DNA of 64,000 nucleotides, taken from positions 39,545,562 to 39,609,561 of the forward strand of contig NC_041010.1 of assembly GCF_004193775.1 (NCBI RefSeq), given 5' to 3'. Shown one piece after another: positions 35,401-45,787 of the stretch (position 1 is its first letter; the number at the start of each line of letters is the position of its first letter). A program made the position numbers and the translations under genes. Under the pieces are notes generated by a model that did not search any database, had not been told where the DNA came from, and was given only the letters and a program-made list of their open reading frames with translations. The stretch is from Glycine soja. Taxonomy: Eukaryota; Streptophyta; Magnoliopsida; Fabales; Fabaceae.

Positions 35401-38400
35401 TGAAAACGTTGATTTTAATCCCTATAAAAGCTAAATACATTTTTATTCCCTATATTTACCTAAATGATATGATTTTAGTAGTTTAATTATCAGACATTAA
35501 AAACATGTATTTTTCGATAAATACGGGGACTAGAAATATATTATTTTTTAAAGGAATTAAAATTAATTTTTCTAAATATGTTGTTCAGAGGCCAAAAACA
35601 TATTTTACTTTTATATCAATTTAATAATATATTTATCTATCTATTTATATATAAAAGCTTTTATAAAAGTTATATTACAGGATTTTTTTTCTAAGCTTTT
35701 AAATTATTTCAATTTATTACATCATTTAATTTTCCTTCATTATTAATTGTTCATTTATTTTATTCGTAAGTTTCTTGACCTTTTAATGTCTTCATCTCTT
35801 TATTTTTAATATTTTTCTTAATTTTATAAATTATACTTTTTTTTACAACTTTAGAAAATTAAAATAGGATTTTGAATATTATATGTAAAAGAACAAAAGA
35901 TAAAATAAATTTACAATGCAAAAAGGTGGAAATGATATTTAATCAAAATTATATTTTTTATTCAGTTAATAAAAATAATGAGTATATATATATATATATC
36001 ATGGAATTGATATATATGAATTCTCTAAAAGTGTGTTAAAATTTACCTGTGTCACTTTGATAGCAATATAGTCTTTGCCATCTAATCCACCTGTAAATGA
36101 GGGTTCAATGGTTTGTCCTAAGGTAATACGAGGATGCACTTGCACAAAACCTGGGCAGATAGCATCAAAACATCCGGTTTTTTTAAAATTATCCCCCTGC
36201 ATGCAGAGTATACATATCTTATTAATCACAACAACTGACGTACGACGACTCATTAATAATAATACATTAACACGACGAATTTCTTACTGTCCAAAAGCTA
36301 GCGAGATGTGGCTTATCGTCTCCATATACTCTGGGATTAACCTGTTACATTAGGTAATCAATAAAGTAGATTAATATATCAAATTTACAAGAGAATAGAT
36401 ATGAACACACACACATATATATATATAAGAGAGAAACATCCTTTCTTTAATAATAATATCATAAAAAAAACTATATATACTAATTAACTCACACCGACTC
36501 CGACTTGAATACTGTTAAGTTCTGAAAGAGGACCACTTTGAAGCCAAATCTGGGAAAGGCTATATTGGGTCCCTTGCACCAATAGATTATCACTGGCGCT
36601 GATCCATGCACTTGCTCCGTGATAGGTTGTACTTGGAGTTGTCTCAAGTGTAGCAAACTAAAGAATATATAATTTTAATTATTAATTCTTATTTAATAAA
36701 TATAAAAATTTGATTTTACACATAAATGATATGAAAAAAAATAAAAAAAAAATGATACATGTGATAGTCATAATCCTAATGAGAGAATTTTAGAATAAGA
36801 TAAATATCTAAATTTTATTGGTTATTCAAAATGAGATTGTTTAATTCCATTTTTAATTAAGTCAATTAGACAAACCCTGCACCATTATTCAGATCAGACA
36901 TGCTTATATGATGTAAATTCATTTTTAATGTCATTTAATCTAACTTTCAGCTTATTTAAAAGTCTCTTTTGCAATAAGACATCTAAAAATGATGTAAATT
37001 TACCCTTCAACGAGCATATAGACTTTAGCTCCACATACAAATTAATATTAAAAAAAGATAAATAAATATATGATTTTAATATATTGTAACAATTTCAATA
37101 TAATAATAATGATAAGAAGAGGAAAAAAAATTATTTATATTTAATTACTTAAATAAACTAGTCTGTTAGCCCTAAAAAAACTTTTTAAATGGGATAGAGT
37201 TGGATTTTTTAAACAAATAAATTAACCTGCTCATAAATGAAAGATGCTAATTAATAAGTATATAATATCACAATCAAATAACATTCAGGCACATTTTATA
37301 CTCAAAATTTCCACAATCAAAGAATAAAATATGATCAATTAATAATTTATCCACTTACATGTTGATAGGGGATCCGGGAATATTGACGAAAATTTTCAGG
37401 TTGTGATTCTGAAAAATTATAGTTGATTTCTTGCCTCAGTTTTATCATGCGAATAGGCACTTTTCCTGAAGGACATCCTTTGTTGGAATTATGAATTTGA
37501 AAAGTTTTTTCCATGAACGGCAGTCTGGTTTGCATCGTGTACCTTGAGAAAGTCGGATTAAGCTACCTTGCGAAAGCATAGAGAAAGGTTAAATTGAATA
37601 TATAGAAGAAATAATTTCAAGAGTAAATAGTACATGCGTCGAAAATAGAAAAAGTTTCTACATTTTATTGAATTTAATTTACGAAAAAGTCATTTTTAAC
37701 TTAATTTTTCCTTTACTAATAACGTAAATATCGCTTACATTATATGTGTATAGAAATTCTACTCAAGATATAATTTAGTGGAGAACACATGAAATGTATG
37801 AAAAAAAAAACTTGTGTTCAATTCTAGCTTAATACATCCTAAGAGATGGACAATGAGTAACCGGTCAGTCCAAGGGTAAGGTGATCCAAGTCCATGTTTT
37901 AGGCCTACCAATTTTTTGTCATTAATATATGTTTATTAAGCATATGTACTGCTAAGGGTGGTGATTCAACAGTAACACTCTGTGTTATTTTGCCTGAAGT
38001 CCTGTAGTTAATCCTGCATGTAGGCCAAAGGATGCCGACTACACGTTTGGAAATAAAAAAAATTCTCATTAACTCATTTAATTCTTTAAATTTTGAATAA
38101 AAAACAATAATACTCTTCTTTGATCCTATAAATCAATAAACATTCTTCTAAATTTTAACTCTTCATCTCTTTTCTTCTTTTTCTCTCAAAAGAACTTTTT
38201 CCTTCTCTTAGTCTAACAGTGACACCATCTCTCTAATTCTCTCTTTCTCTTTCTCTCTCTCTCAATTTGTAACTATTTTTGTATTTTTGGCATTTTTATC
38301 AAATAGCCTAACATTGATAGGCTTTATTATTAATTGAAAAAGAAATGTTACACAAAATTGATTATAATAATTTAATAAATGACTTTGCGTCCCAAAAAAC

Positions 38401-39955
38401 TTGAAAAATTAATTTTAAATAAAATATGAATGATTTTATTAAATATTTTATTAGTTTAGAAAAAAAAATCCTAGTTTTTTATCACAAAAAAGTTTCATTT
38501 CCAAACTCACTTCAGACCTACCAATATGTTGGATCAACTTTGAATGAGTGTGATTAAGTTTCAACAAGATAATTAGTTTTATTAAAACTTATTTAAGTAA
38601 ACGTGCTAGTTTTATGTCATTCAAAAAGTCTTTTAAGCCTAACATGATACCATATATAAGAAAACCATAAAGAAATATCTATTGTTAGTATTATTTTTAT
38701 ATTAAATTTGTTATAACACATTAAAAATTTTAATTTATTTATCTTTTTAAATGTTAATCATATTGATCCACCTAAAAAGTCAAACTAAAATTTATAATTA
38801 AATTTATTAAAAAATAAATTGATCTTATTTAAATGGCTTATTGTAAAATATATTTTTAAATAAGTTATCAGAAATATTATATTAAACCTTAAAATGTGTT
38901 TGAGTTAACTTTTTTAAAGAAATAAGTTAGATTTGTGTACAATAAATAAAAAGATACTCGGGAATATTAAAATCCACTGTTAGTCTCTCCTCATCTATTC
39001 TAGAGATAAAGTGACAAGTATATGTTGACATAATAAATAATAATATTTCAAAACATATGGATAATGTTGGTCAGTAATTTAATTAATGTCAATTTAATAT
39101 ATTGTTTGGGTCATATATCATAATCAAAATTATTAAATTTCAAAAACATGAAAATCAAATTATATTTAAAAAATTAAAGACCAAAATTGCACATTCTTAA
39201 AATTCTTTATGTTCGCTTTCCATCTCTTCTTTAGTTCTCTCTCCGCCTCTCTTTCTATCCCTTTTCTCTATTCAAACAAATAATAATAATATAGAAATAA
39301 AGAAATTTGATTATTTTATCACAACAAAATTTAGAAAGAAAGGAATTTAATTTTTTTTAATCAAAATACAAATTTTTGAAAATGAAGAATTTGATTAGTT
39401 TATCTAAACAAAAGAGTGGAGGAATTCTCTTTGAAGCAATTTTGAATCTTAAAACCTTAAATTCTTTAGAGTTCTCAAATATCCAAACGCACGCTCAAGT
39501 AATTCAATGAATATTTGCGTACAGCAAAATGCACATACTAAATTATTCCACTAAACACAACCATCATTTAGTAATCGCATTACATCAATTTAATGGATGA
39601 ACAAGTCAATTTACATATTATTTAGCTGGTGAGAGCATTATTTACCTGGATTTTGTGGTTTTTCAACAAACGATGTTTAAAAGCTGGTTGCTTGTATATA
39701 CCGATGCACTCAAAGTCACTGTTCATTGTAGGCTGTGCAAGTAAACAAAATGACAATGGAAGCACATTTATTAACAACGGATTCAAAAACATACTTTAAA
39801 ACATTCAAAAAAAGTTAAAATTATAGTACAAGAATGCTCTTCAAATTTAGTGATCTGGTAAAACTCTGTTGCATATCTGGTAGATTTTTGCTCCTTGCAT
39901 CAACTTCGTAGTATGATATGCTCATACCAAGAAATAAAAGGAGAATCAACGCCAT
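29492..39955 (-). CDS. Neprosin-domain (DUF239) secreted protein gene, seven exons, last exon out of frame
   Basis: Exons in order on the minus strand are 39955-39830, 39732-39646, 37562-37359, 36657-36493, 36341-36288, 36196-36047 and 29882-29492. The first six join in phase 0 with GT-AG introns. The product starts with a signal peptide (about 20 residues, [16 protein letters not shown]). It then has the neprosin-activation segment ([19 protein letters not shown]) and the [10 protein letters not shown] motif, and then the neprosin domain ([68 protein letters not shown]). Neprosins are glutamic-type prolyl endopeptidases, usually secreted. Total length would be about 390 residues, as expected. 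However, the only acceptor for exon 7 (AG at 29883-29884) puts it one base out of frame with exon 6, so the predicted protein gains 14 unrelated residues and stops, losing about 125. Intron 6 also carries a copia element. Exon 1 ends at a weak donor (CTT|gtacta). Probably a recent pseudogene, unless splicing is unusual. Confidence 0.75.
29923..30299 (-). repeat. 3' LTR of the Ty1/copia element
   Basis: 377 bp; matches 34631-34968 with roughly one change per ten bases plus several indels by eye. Confidence 0.85.
30422..30941 (-). repeat. Exact 260-bp tandem duplication in the copia RNase H region
   Basis: Bases 30422-30681 and 30682-30941 appear identical by eye (start TATACTTCTTTGTCC). They cover the part of the dead copia element that would encode RNase H. 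Identity this high in an otherwise decayed element means the duplication is much younger than the insertion, or it is an assembly artefact. Confidence 0.85.
31000..34600 (-). pseudogene. Ty1/copia gag-pol remains
   Basis: The minus strand shows a gag zinc-knuckle relic near 33620-33690, with the second cysteine replaced by tyrosine (CFIYGKFRH). The pre-integrase and integrase region follows at 33489-32746 ([33 protein letters not shown]), then reverse transcriptase of the RVT_2 type at about 32000-31560 ([41 protein letters not shown]) and RNase H-like text down to about 30400. Reading frame changes and stops occur throughout, so no product can be made. Confidence 0.85.
34631..34968 (-). repeat. 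5' LTR of the Ty1/copia element
   Basis: 338 bp, bounded inside by the tRNA-Met-like primer site and outside by the target duplication ATTAC. Confidence 0.85.
35368..35615. repeat. Possible MITE-like repeat in neprosin intron 6
   Basis: The ends read GGGTTAAATATTTTTTTAATC and, reversed, GTAAAATATGTTTTTGGCC, with the interior rich in phrases such as TTAATCCCTATAAA and GGGGACTAGAAA. This matches a type of dispersed legume repeat I recognise by style. The boundaries are approximate. Confidence 0.35.
37563..39645 (-). other. Intron 2 of the neprosin gene
   Basis: A 2.1-kb AT-rich intron between the activation-segment exon and exon 3. It contains a (CT)n-rich stretch near 38220-38270. No further gene or defined element was recognised. 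Confidence 0.5.
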
Positions 39956-40018
39956 CAAATTAACAAAGCAAATCGTTTTTCAATATTTGTATATTTCTTT
40001 CTGTTGTGTGTGCCTATT

Positions 40019-40049
<31 letters not shown>

Positions 40050-41399
40050 AAAAAGGTAAAATTGTTGCATTTAAGGATATTCAGTAGTATTCAAAGAAAG
40101 TTAATAAAAAAAATACAGAAAACTGAGTTAAAAAATTTAATAAGTTCATGAATGAGTTTGACGAAAGTTAAGGATATCATAAATGACATTAAATAATTTA
40201 TGGAAAAGCAATCGTAATGATACTCCCCTCCATTTACGTAAATTCACACACACACACAAATCATATTAATTAATACGAAAAAAAAAATACTAGCTCCTTC
40301 TCATAACTATTGATTTTTTTAACCATGATATTTATACCAAATAATCATAACTAAGAGAGTTTTAGTATAATATTAGTTCCGTAAATTTTTATTAATAATA
40401 GAGAAAATGTTATCTTAAAAAATGAACTTAGAGTCTTATTTAACAATAAAATTAATTTCTAAGGTAAAAATTATTTCTATTAATATATATTATTTTAGTC
40501 ATATCACTGGTCGATGTGAAATTTTAAATATGTCTGAAAAAGCTTTTTTTTTTTTACAAAAAATGTGATTCATGATAAATAGTCAAGGATAAGATGGAAA
40601 AAAATATTTCATGCTTTAATTTTTTGTATTATAAATAACAATCAAAATGGGATATTTTTTCTGGCTTAAATATAAATTTATTCATATAAGTTTTTATTTC
40701 TTTAAAAAATTTGGTCTAGTCCTCATAAGTTCATGTTTTAGGGACTAAATTTGAAAAAAAGTAAAAAACTTACGTGAATTGAAACTGAAAAAAATAATTA
40801 TATGGATCAAAATTACGAAAAACACAAACTTTAAGAAAATAAATGTTTTTTTCCCCTAAATGTCAAACAAACAAGGTCGGACCGAGTATTTTCGTAAAAT
40901 CGTTTTATGTATTAAGTTATTTGTTGTTTTTTTTTCTCTTTGTGAAAAAAATTCAAACATATTTTTTTATAGGAGGAAGTAATTATAAAGATAAAGATAA
41001 TATTAAAATAATTAAATGTATTAAATGAAAATTAAAATGTTTATTACGGAAAACACAAATCATTTAAAAGTAACTGTTTTTTTTAATAATTTAAAGCATT
41101 TAATAAAATGTAATAAACGCTCTAAATTAACAAGTGCCTATGATTTGGAAGTATCTAATAATAATTTATTAAATTTTTGTAATTAATTAAATAATAAACA
41201 TGCTAATATTTATTTTGTATTTTTAATATATTATCTCATTTCCGTATCTTTTCAAGTTTTAATCTTTTTTATGTAAAAATAATTAGAATTTAAAAGTGTA
41301 TTTAATATTCTTTTCTCAAATATTATATGATTCGAATAAGATTATCTCCAGAGAAAAAATACTTCTTATCTAAACAAAAATAAATAAATATGAAAGATC
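39956..41399. other. Intergenic region upstream of the neprosin gene
   Basis: This is the promoter side of the neprosin gene. It holds a (TA)n(TG)n microsatellite at 40018-40049 and several AT-rich tracts. No gene is supported. Confidence 0.45.
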
Positions 41400-41655
41400 A
41401 AGGTACTAAATAACACTAATATAAACGGATATTTAACATTAGTTAAAATTAGAATTTTACATTGGTTCTAAGATCAACGTAGATCTTACTTATGTAGAAT
41501 GTGAGACTTTTTTTTTATGATTTGTAGAATGTGAAACTTTTTAACATCAGACATTGAACCTAAGTAGAAAAACATTTTCTTACATATGTTAAAATTACAA
41601 TTAATGTAGAAAAATGTCACTTTCCACATCTATTATATGTAATGTTTTTAAGAAT
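41400..41655. repeat. Possible CACTA-type subterminal repeats
   Basis: Short units of the form ACATTGGTTCTAAG, ATCAACGTAGA and TGTAGAATGTGA repeat in both directions, similar in style to subterminal regions of legume CACTA elements (which often carry ACATCGGTT arms). No terminal CACTA sequence is found, so the call is tentative. Confidence 0.3.
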
Positions 41656-41814
41656 TGGACAAATTATTAAACCAATCAAGACATTGGTATAAAATTTAAT
41701 GGTTCAATTGTGATTGAACCGTGGTTAAAGCGATATTAACAAAATAACAATTAAATAGTTTATTAAATATGATTAAATAAATAATATCACATAACTTTAT
41801 TAAATTTCAGGTAA

Positions 41815-43030
41815 AAAGGAGAAATTTTGGAAGGTGTTGTAGTTGCTGTCTCACTAAGTCTGGTCCATGCGCTTAGCGAGATTCATCCGCTAAGGGAGGC
41901 ATTAGCTCGCTTAGCGAGTAAGAGGAATCTTGGAGAGAATTTGCCTTGTCAACACGCGCTCAGCGTGTCACCAACTCGCCCAGCGAGATTTTTGTCCCTT
42001 CTTGTACTAAGCGCACCTGGCTCGCTGAGCCAAAGTTCACTTACTCGCGCTTAGCGCGAAAATGGCGCGAAGCGCGCCTTCGAGGACAGAAAACCCTTTT
42101 TAAGCTTGAAGTGAAGAGAAAAAAAAGGGTTTGAATAGACTAAGTGCTTGGCAGAAGAACAAAGGCGAAAAACAGAGTAAGGAAGCAAAAACCTTAGCTT
42201 TTAGGGAGATTTTAGGTTGAGGAACAATTTATAGGTTCCTAGAGGTGGAGGAGACATCCCCACTACTTTGTAATCTGATATTTTCTCTGAAACCCTTCTC
42301 CTACTTGTGAAAGGTGCTCCCTTGTAATGGAGGGGTAAAATCCTTTGTTGGGAAATTATGTTGAGTACTTGATGTAAATACTTATCATATCTATTTGAAG
42401 TTATTTTTTATGTGTTCATTATTTCTATCTGTGCATAATTATTGCATGCTTATGGCTTGATCACCCATTTGTATGTGTTGTTAGGAGCTTTAGCATTGGA
42501 AAATGTATTGCATCCTTAGAACTGGATAGAACAGGGCTAGGTTATAGTATAATCTGGACACATAGTGCGGTAATTTTGTTTTTATTATGTTGTAGTCATA
42601 ACGTTGTTCGGTTAGGCTAAGCTCAACAAGAAACGTATGAGAACGAAGCTTAATTAGAATTAGTCCAAACTCATGAGACATCGGTGTTTGGTATTTTAGC
42701 TCTCAGCATAGAACACGAAAAATAACTTTGAATAGAGATATACATTTAATTGCATCAAGTATCTCAGTAGGAGGACCCAACGCTTTTACATATTTGTTTT
42801 CACATCCACTTGCTCATATTTATTGTTTTCAATTAGAATAGAAATCACTTTTGTTTTTAATTCATGATAATCAATTATTTGCACAAATGTCTACCTATTG
42901 AATGATGCTTTGCCAAATAAAACAAGTTCCCTGAGTTTGATACTTGGTTCTTACCGTTTTATTATTACTTGCACGACTCGGTACACTTGCCGGTTAGATT
43001 TACGCATCCATATTAACAAGTAACACCGGG
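41815..43030 (+). repeat. LTR fragment of a Ty3/gypsy-type element with CGCTTAGCG palindromes
   Basis: The left part (41855-42080) holds seven or more variants of a palindromic CGCTTAGCG / CGCTGAGC / GCGCTTAGCGCG motif. The middle has transcript-like text, and the right end reads AAGTTCCCTGAG, then GACTCGGTACACTTGCCGGTTAG. I recognise these features from LTRs of soybean Ty3/gypsy elements. No matching second LTR is seen, so this is a solo or truncated LTR. Confidence 0.6.
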
Positions 43031-43034
43031 GCGT

Positions 43035-43568
43035 AAACACCTTCTGTTGGAGTTTAAAAAGGGCATCCTGTGGGTCATCATAAAAGGTGGGGGCAAATCA
43101 CGATTCGAGAGCCTGTAATATGGTCGGCCAAGATGTGATGAACCCATTGTAGGTCATCCATTAGTACCAGGACAAGGCGGGTCCATCCAAATAAAATGAG
43201 GCAACCATAAGTCGCTTATGGTATGGCAATTCTTGGTAGTCGAAGAATTGGCAAATTTTGAAAATCTATCCAACCGGGTCTTGGCCATCAAAATGAGGTA
43301 CGTCTAGTTTCATATGAGGTTTGGAGGGTTCTGAAGATGAAGGAATCACTAGAGATTTCGGGGAAGGAGGATTGATTGTGAGAGCAGTAAGATGATCAAG
43401 GATGGAATCCATCTTGATATTCTTTGTTGTTTGTGTTTGAGTGAGGGATGCATGGTTTTGCATAAGGGTGGCTTGGCCTTGGGTAAGGGTAGCTTGGCCT
43501 TGAGTTAGTCATGAGATTGATTCCTCGAGGCGTTCAATGACTATTTGTCTTGTGTTGTGTTCTGGCAT
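43035..43568 (-). pseudogene. Ty3/gypsy gag fragment
   Basis: The minus strand reads MPEHNTRQIVIERLEESIS, a stop, two tandem TLTQGQA units, then KMDSILDHLTALT, PHFDGQDPVG, SFYLDGPALSWY and MTYNGFITSWPTILQALES with several in-frame stops. This is the N-terminal gag region of a gypsy element different from the one at 21.7 kb. Its 3' side is cut off where the LTR fragment at 41815-43030 begins. Bases 43603-43960 upstream may be its 5' LTR, but I could not prove this. Confidence 0.7.
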
Positions 43569-43991
43569 GGAGTTGGGCGAAAAACAAGATAGGTCGAACA
43601 AAAAATGATAGCAATAGACTACCTAACAAGAGGAACAAGGAAATAGAGAAGAAACTATGAGAATAAGCTAAGTAATTCTGAATAGTTCTATGCTCATTTC
43701 ATTCATTGTATTCCTATTTATAGTATTTGTTTACAATATTAGATATTTATTATACTATCAATTTTGTTATAACAAAATTGGATGAGCATTAAAGCTGTTT
43801 CCTAATGGAATTGAGCACTAAGGCTGGGACCCTCTTCACGTATAGTCCTTCAGGTATGTTGGTCTATTGCAGTTGCGGATTAGTCTGGTAGTGACTAGGG
43901 CTTTTGGTATGCTATTGTTGCTATCAATATAATAATAGAAATGCAAAAAATAAATGCATCTGTGTAATGTTTGCTTTCTCAAGACGATCAA

Positions 43992-44807
43992 GGGTGTTGC
44001 TAGGTGCACCCAACAATAATGCTAGTGCACCCAGCAATTACTTGAACTTCCAAAATTGCCCTTTATTAAAAATTAATAAAAAAAAGGTTCTAAAGTTCAC
44101 GTAGTTCAAATTTCTTCTCCTCCGTGCGTTTCCTTCCTCTCCTCCAGCGTCCATTTCTTCTCCACGCTTCCTCCACGAAGGTTTTTTGTTGCGTTCTTGT
44201 TACCTTCCGCCGTGTATGCTAGCCTTAGGTTAGACGACATTTGTGTTTCGTTTGTTGCGCGAGGGAGAAGACGAAGGTTCTTCCGTGCATTCCTGCGGAA
44301 GAAGTTCTTCCGCGGGAATGCACGGAAGAACCTTCTTTCGCAATTGTAACATTAATTACGGAAGAATGTTCTTTCATGAGATCCCACGAAAGAAGGTTCT
44401 TCCGCGGCAATGCACGAAAGAAGGTTCTTCCATGAGATCCTGCGAAAGAACTTCTTCCGCGAGATCTCATGGAAGAACCTTCTTCCGTAGTTGTAACATT
44501 AACTATGGAAGAAGGTTCTTTCGCGGTAATGCATGGAAGAAGGTTCTTCCATGAGATCCCGCAGAAGAACTTCTTCCGCGACAATGCACGGAAGAAGGTT
44601 CTTCCGTAGTTGTTAATATCAATTGCGGAAAAAGGTTCTTCCATGCATTGCCGCAGAAGAGCTTCTTCCGCGGGATCTCACGAAAGAACCTTATTCCGCA
44701 TTAATAAACTAGCTTTTTATAGAAAAGACACGGTGAAGGGTATTTTGGGAATTATGAAAAATTGCTGGGTGCACCAGCAATGTTGCTGGGTGCCCCTAGC
44801 AAGTCCC
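43992..44807. mobile_element. Mutator-like non-autonomous element (816 bp) with perfect 9-bp target duplication
   Basis: The element is flanked on both sides by GACGATCAA (43983-43991 and 44808-44816), a perfect 9-bp direct repeat as expected for Mutator-like transposition. Terminal inverted repeats of about 70 bp start GGGTGTTGCTAGGTGCACCC on the left and, reversed, GGGACTTGCTAGGGGCACCC on the right. They continue through GCTRGTGCACCCAGCAATT to the CCAAAAT-CCCTT stretch. No transposase is encoded. The interior contains a C/T-rich segment (44110-44260, possibly captured sequence) and a modular repeat array (44265-44700). Confidence 0.85.
44265..44700. repeat. Array of about 15 GGAAGAA-GG-TTCTTCC hairpin modules
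   Basis: Variants of GGAAGAAGGTTCTTCC, in both orientations (core GAAGGTTC or GAACCTTC), recur every 20-45 bp. They are separated by a small set of spacers: GCGGGAATGCAC-type, ATGAGATCCCGC-type and TAGTTGTAACATTAA-type. Each module can self-pair with seven base pairs. The array is nearly strand-symmetric, so repeat-like open frames appear on both strands. I do not regard these as genes. Confidence 0.8.
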
Positions 44808-44816
44808 GACGATCAA

Positions 44817-45480
44817 ACACACTCAATGTCTTGAGGCCCAACACGAAAAAATGTTTTTATCAGCTTGGCCCAATCAACAAAACTGCTCTTTCTTTAAGGT
44901 CTGGTATATTCTTGTCACATCATATGACCCATGCCACCTGTCTCTAAATTATTAATAAACTAATTGTTTTTAAAATAAATAAATAAATCTTCAAGAACCC
45001 GTAAAATAATTAATAACTTTAGTTATTTAACAGTGGGGGAAATTAGCATAAAAAAATCACTCCAAAATATCGTGAAACTAATACTACTGTGCAAATTTAT
45101 TCGATGGTGGGTTGTTGTTGGATTGTAATTAAGGTTGGTAAAGTGATAAGCAATAATAATGGGGGGGTGTATGGTGTTGGTGTTGGAGCATGGGGAAAGA
45201 AGCAATAATAACTAAGCCTGACAAAGTTAGTAATCTATTTTTATTTTATCGAGGAAGGAGGAAATAAACACCTACTAGGAATATTTTTTTATATAAATTA
45301 AACACAATATGAATTATGAAGAGATTTATAACATTTATATATTATATTTAATCAACCGAGTTAACAAGAATGAATTTACCATAACTTTTATTTATTCTAA
45401 AAAATATTAATTCTATATAATACACAAATTCAAATAATAAGATAAACTAAATTCATATTAAAATATGTGCAATTCATTTT
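44817..45480. other. Intergenic region
   Basis: No gene is supported. It is AT-rich, with one G-rich stretch near 45160-45190. Confidence 0.4.
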
Positions 45481-45720
45481 TTGACAGTTGGGCAAAGGGT
45501 AGGTAATTTGCTTTTGTGAGCTGGATTTTCCATGTGCAAAACTGTAAATGAAATAAATAAATGAAAGTAGCATGATTTGCTGCCATTAAGGAAAAAAGAG
45601 AGAGAGCATGATTTGCTGCCATTACGAAAAAATACTAATAGTTTTCACTCCGATCAGTGACTTATTTATGAAAAAGTCATATAAATATCCATCCCCTTAT
45701 CAAATCAAATCTATTTCTCT
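45481..45720 (+). promoter_or_regulatory. Conserved upstream region of the sterol isomerase copies
   Basis: TTGACAGTTGGGCAAAGG, then AAAAAGTCATATAAATATCCATCC and CTTATCAAATC, also occur upstream of isomerase copy 2 (50030-50175) in the same order. The TATAAATATCC stretch (45680-45690) may be the TATA region. In copy 2 this block is pushed about 600 bp from the ATG by an inserted repeat. Confidence 0.5.
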
Positions 45721-45787
45721 TCACCGTGTGTGTCCAACTCAGTAGTCAACACTAGGCACTCTCTATTCCCATTCATTGCAGAAGAAG

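Noticed and set aside
40018..40049. Alternating TA/TG tract as a possible regulatory Z-DNA site
   Set aside because: A plain microsatellite; nothing around it supports a regulatory role.
44043..44104. CRISPR-like or satellite array near 44 kb
   Set aside because: Spacers are not unique, repeats alternate in orientation and lie inside a plant DNA element, so neither a CRISPR array nor a head-to-tail satellite fits.
44225..44644. Repeat-containing open frames on both strands
   Set aside because: They are produced by the strand-symmetric repeat array of the Mutator-like element. Arginine/serine-rich repeats appear in several frames and no start context or domain supports a protein.
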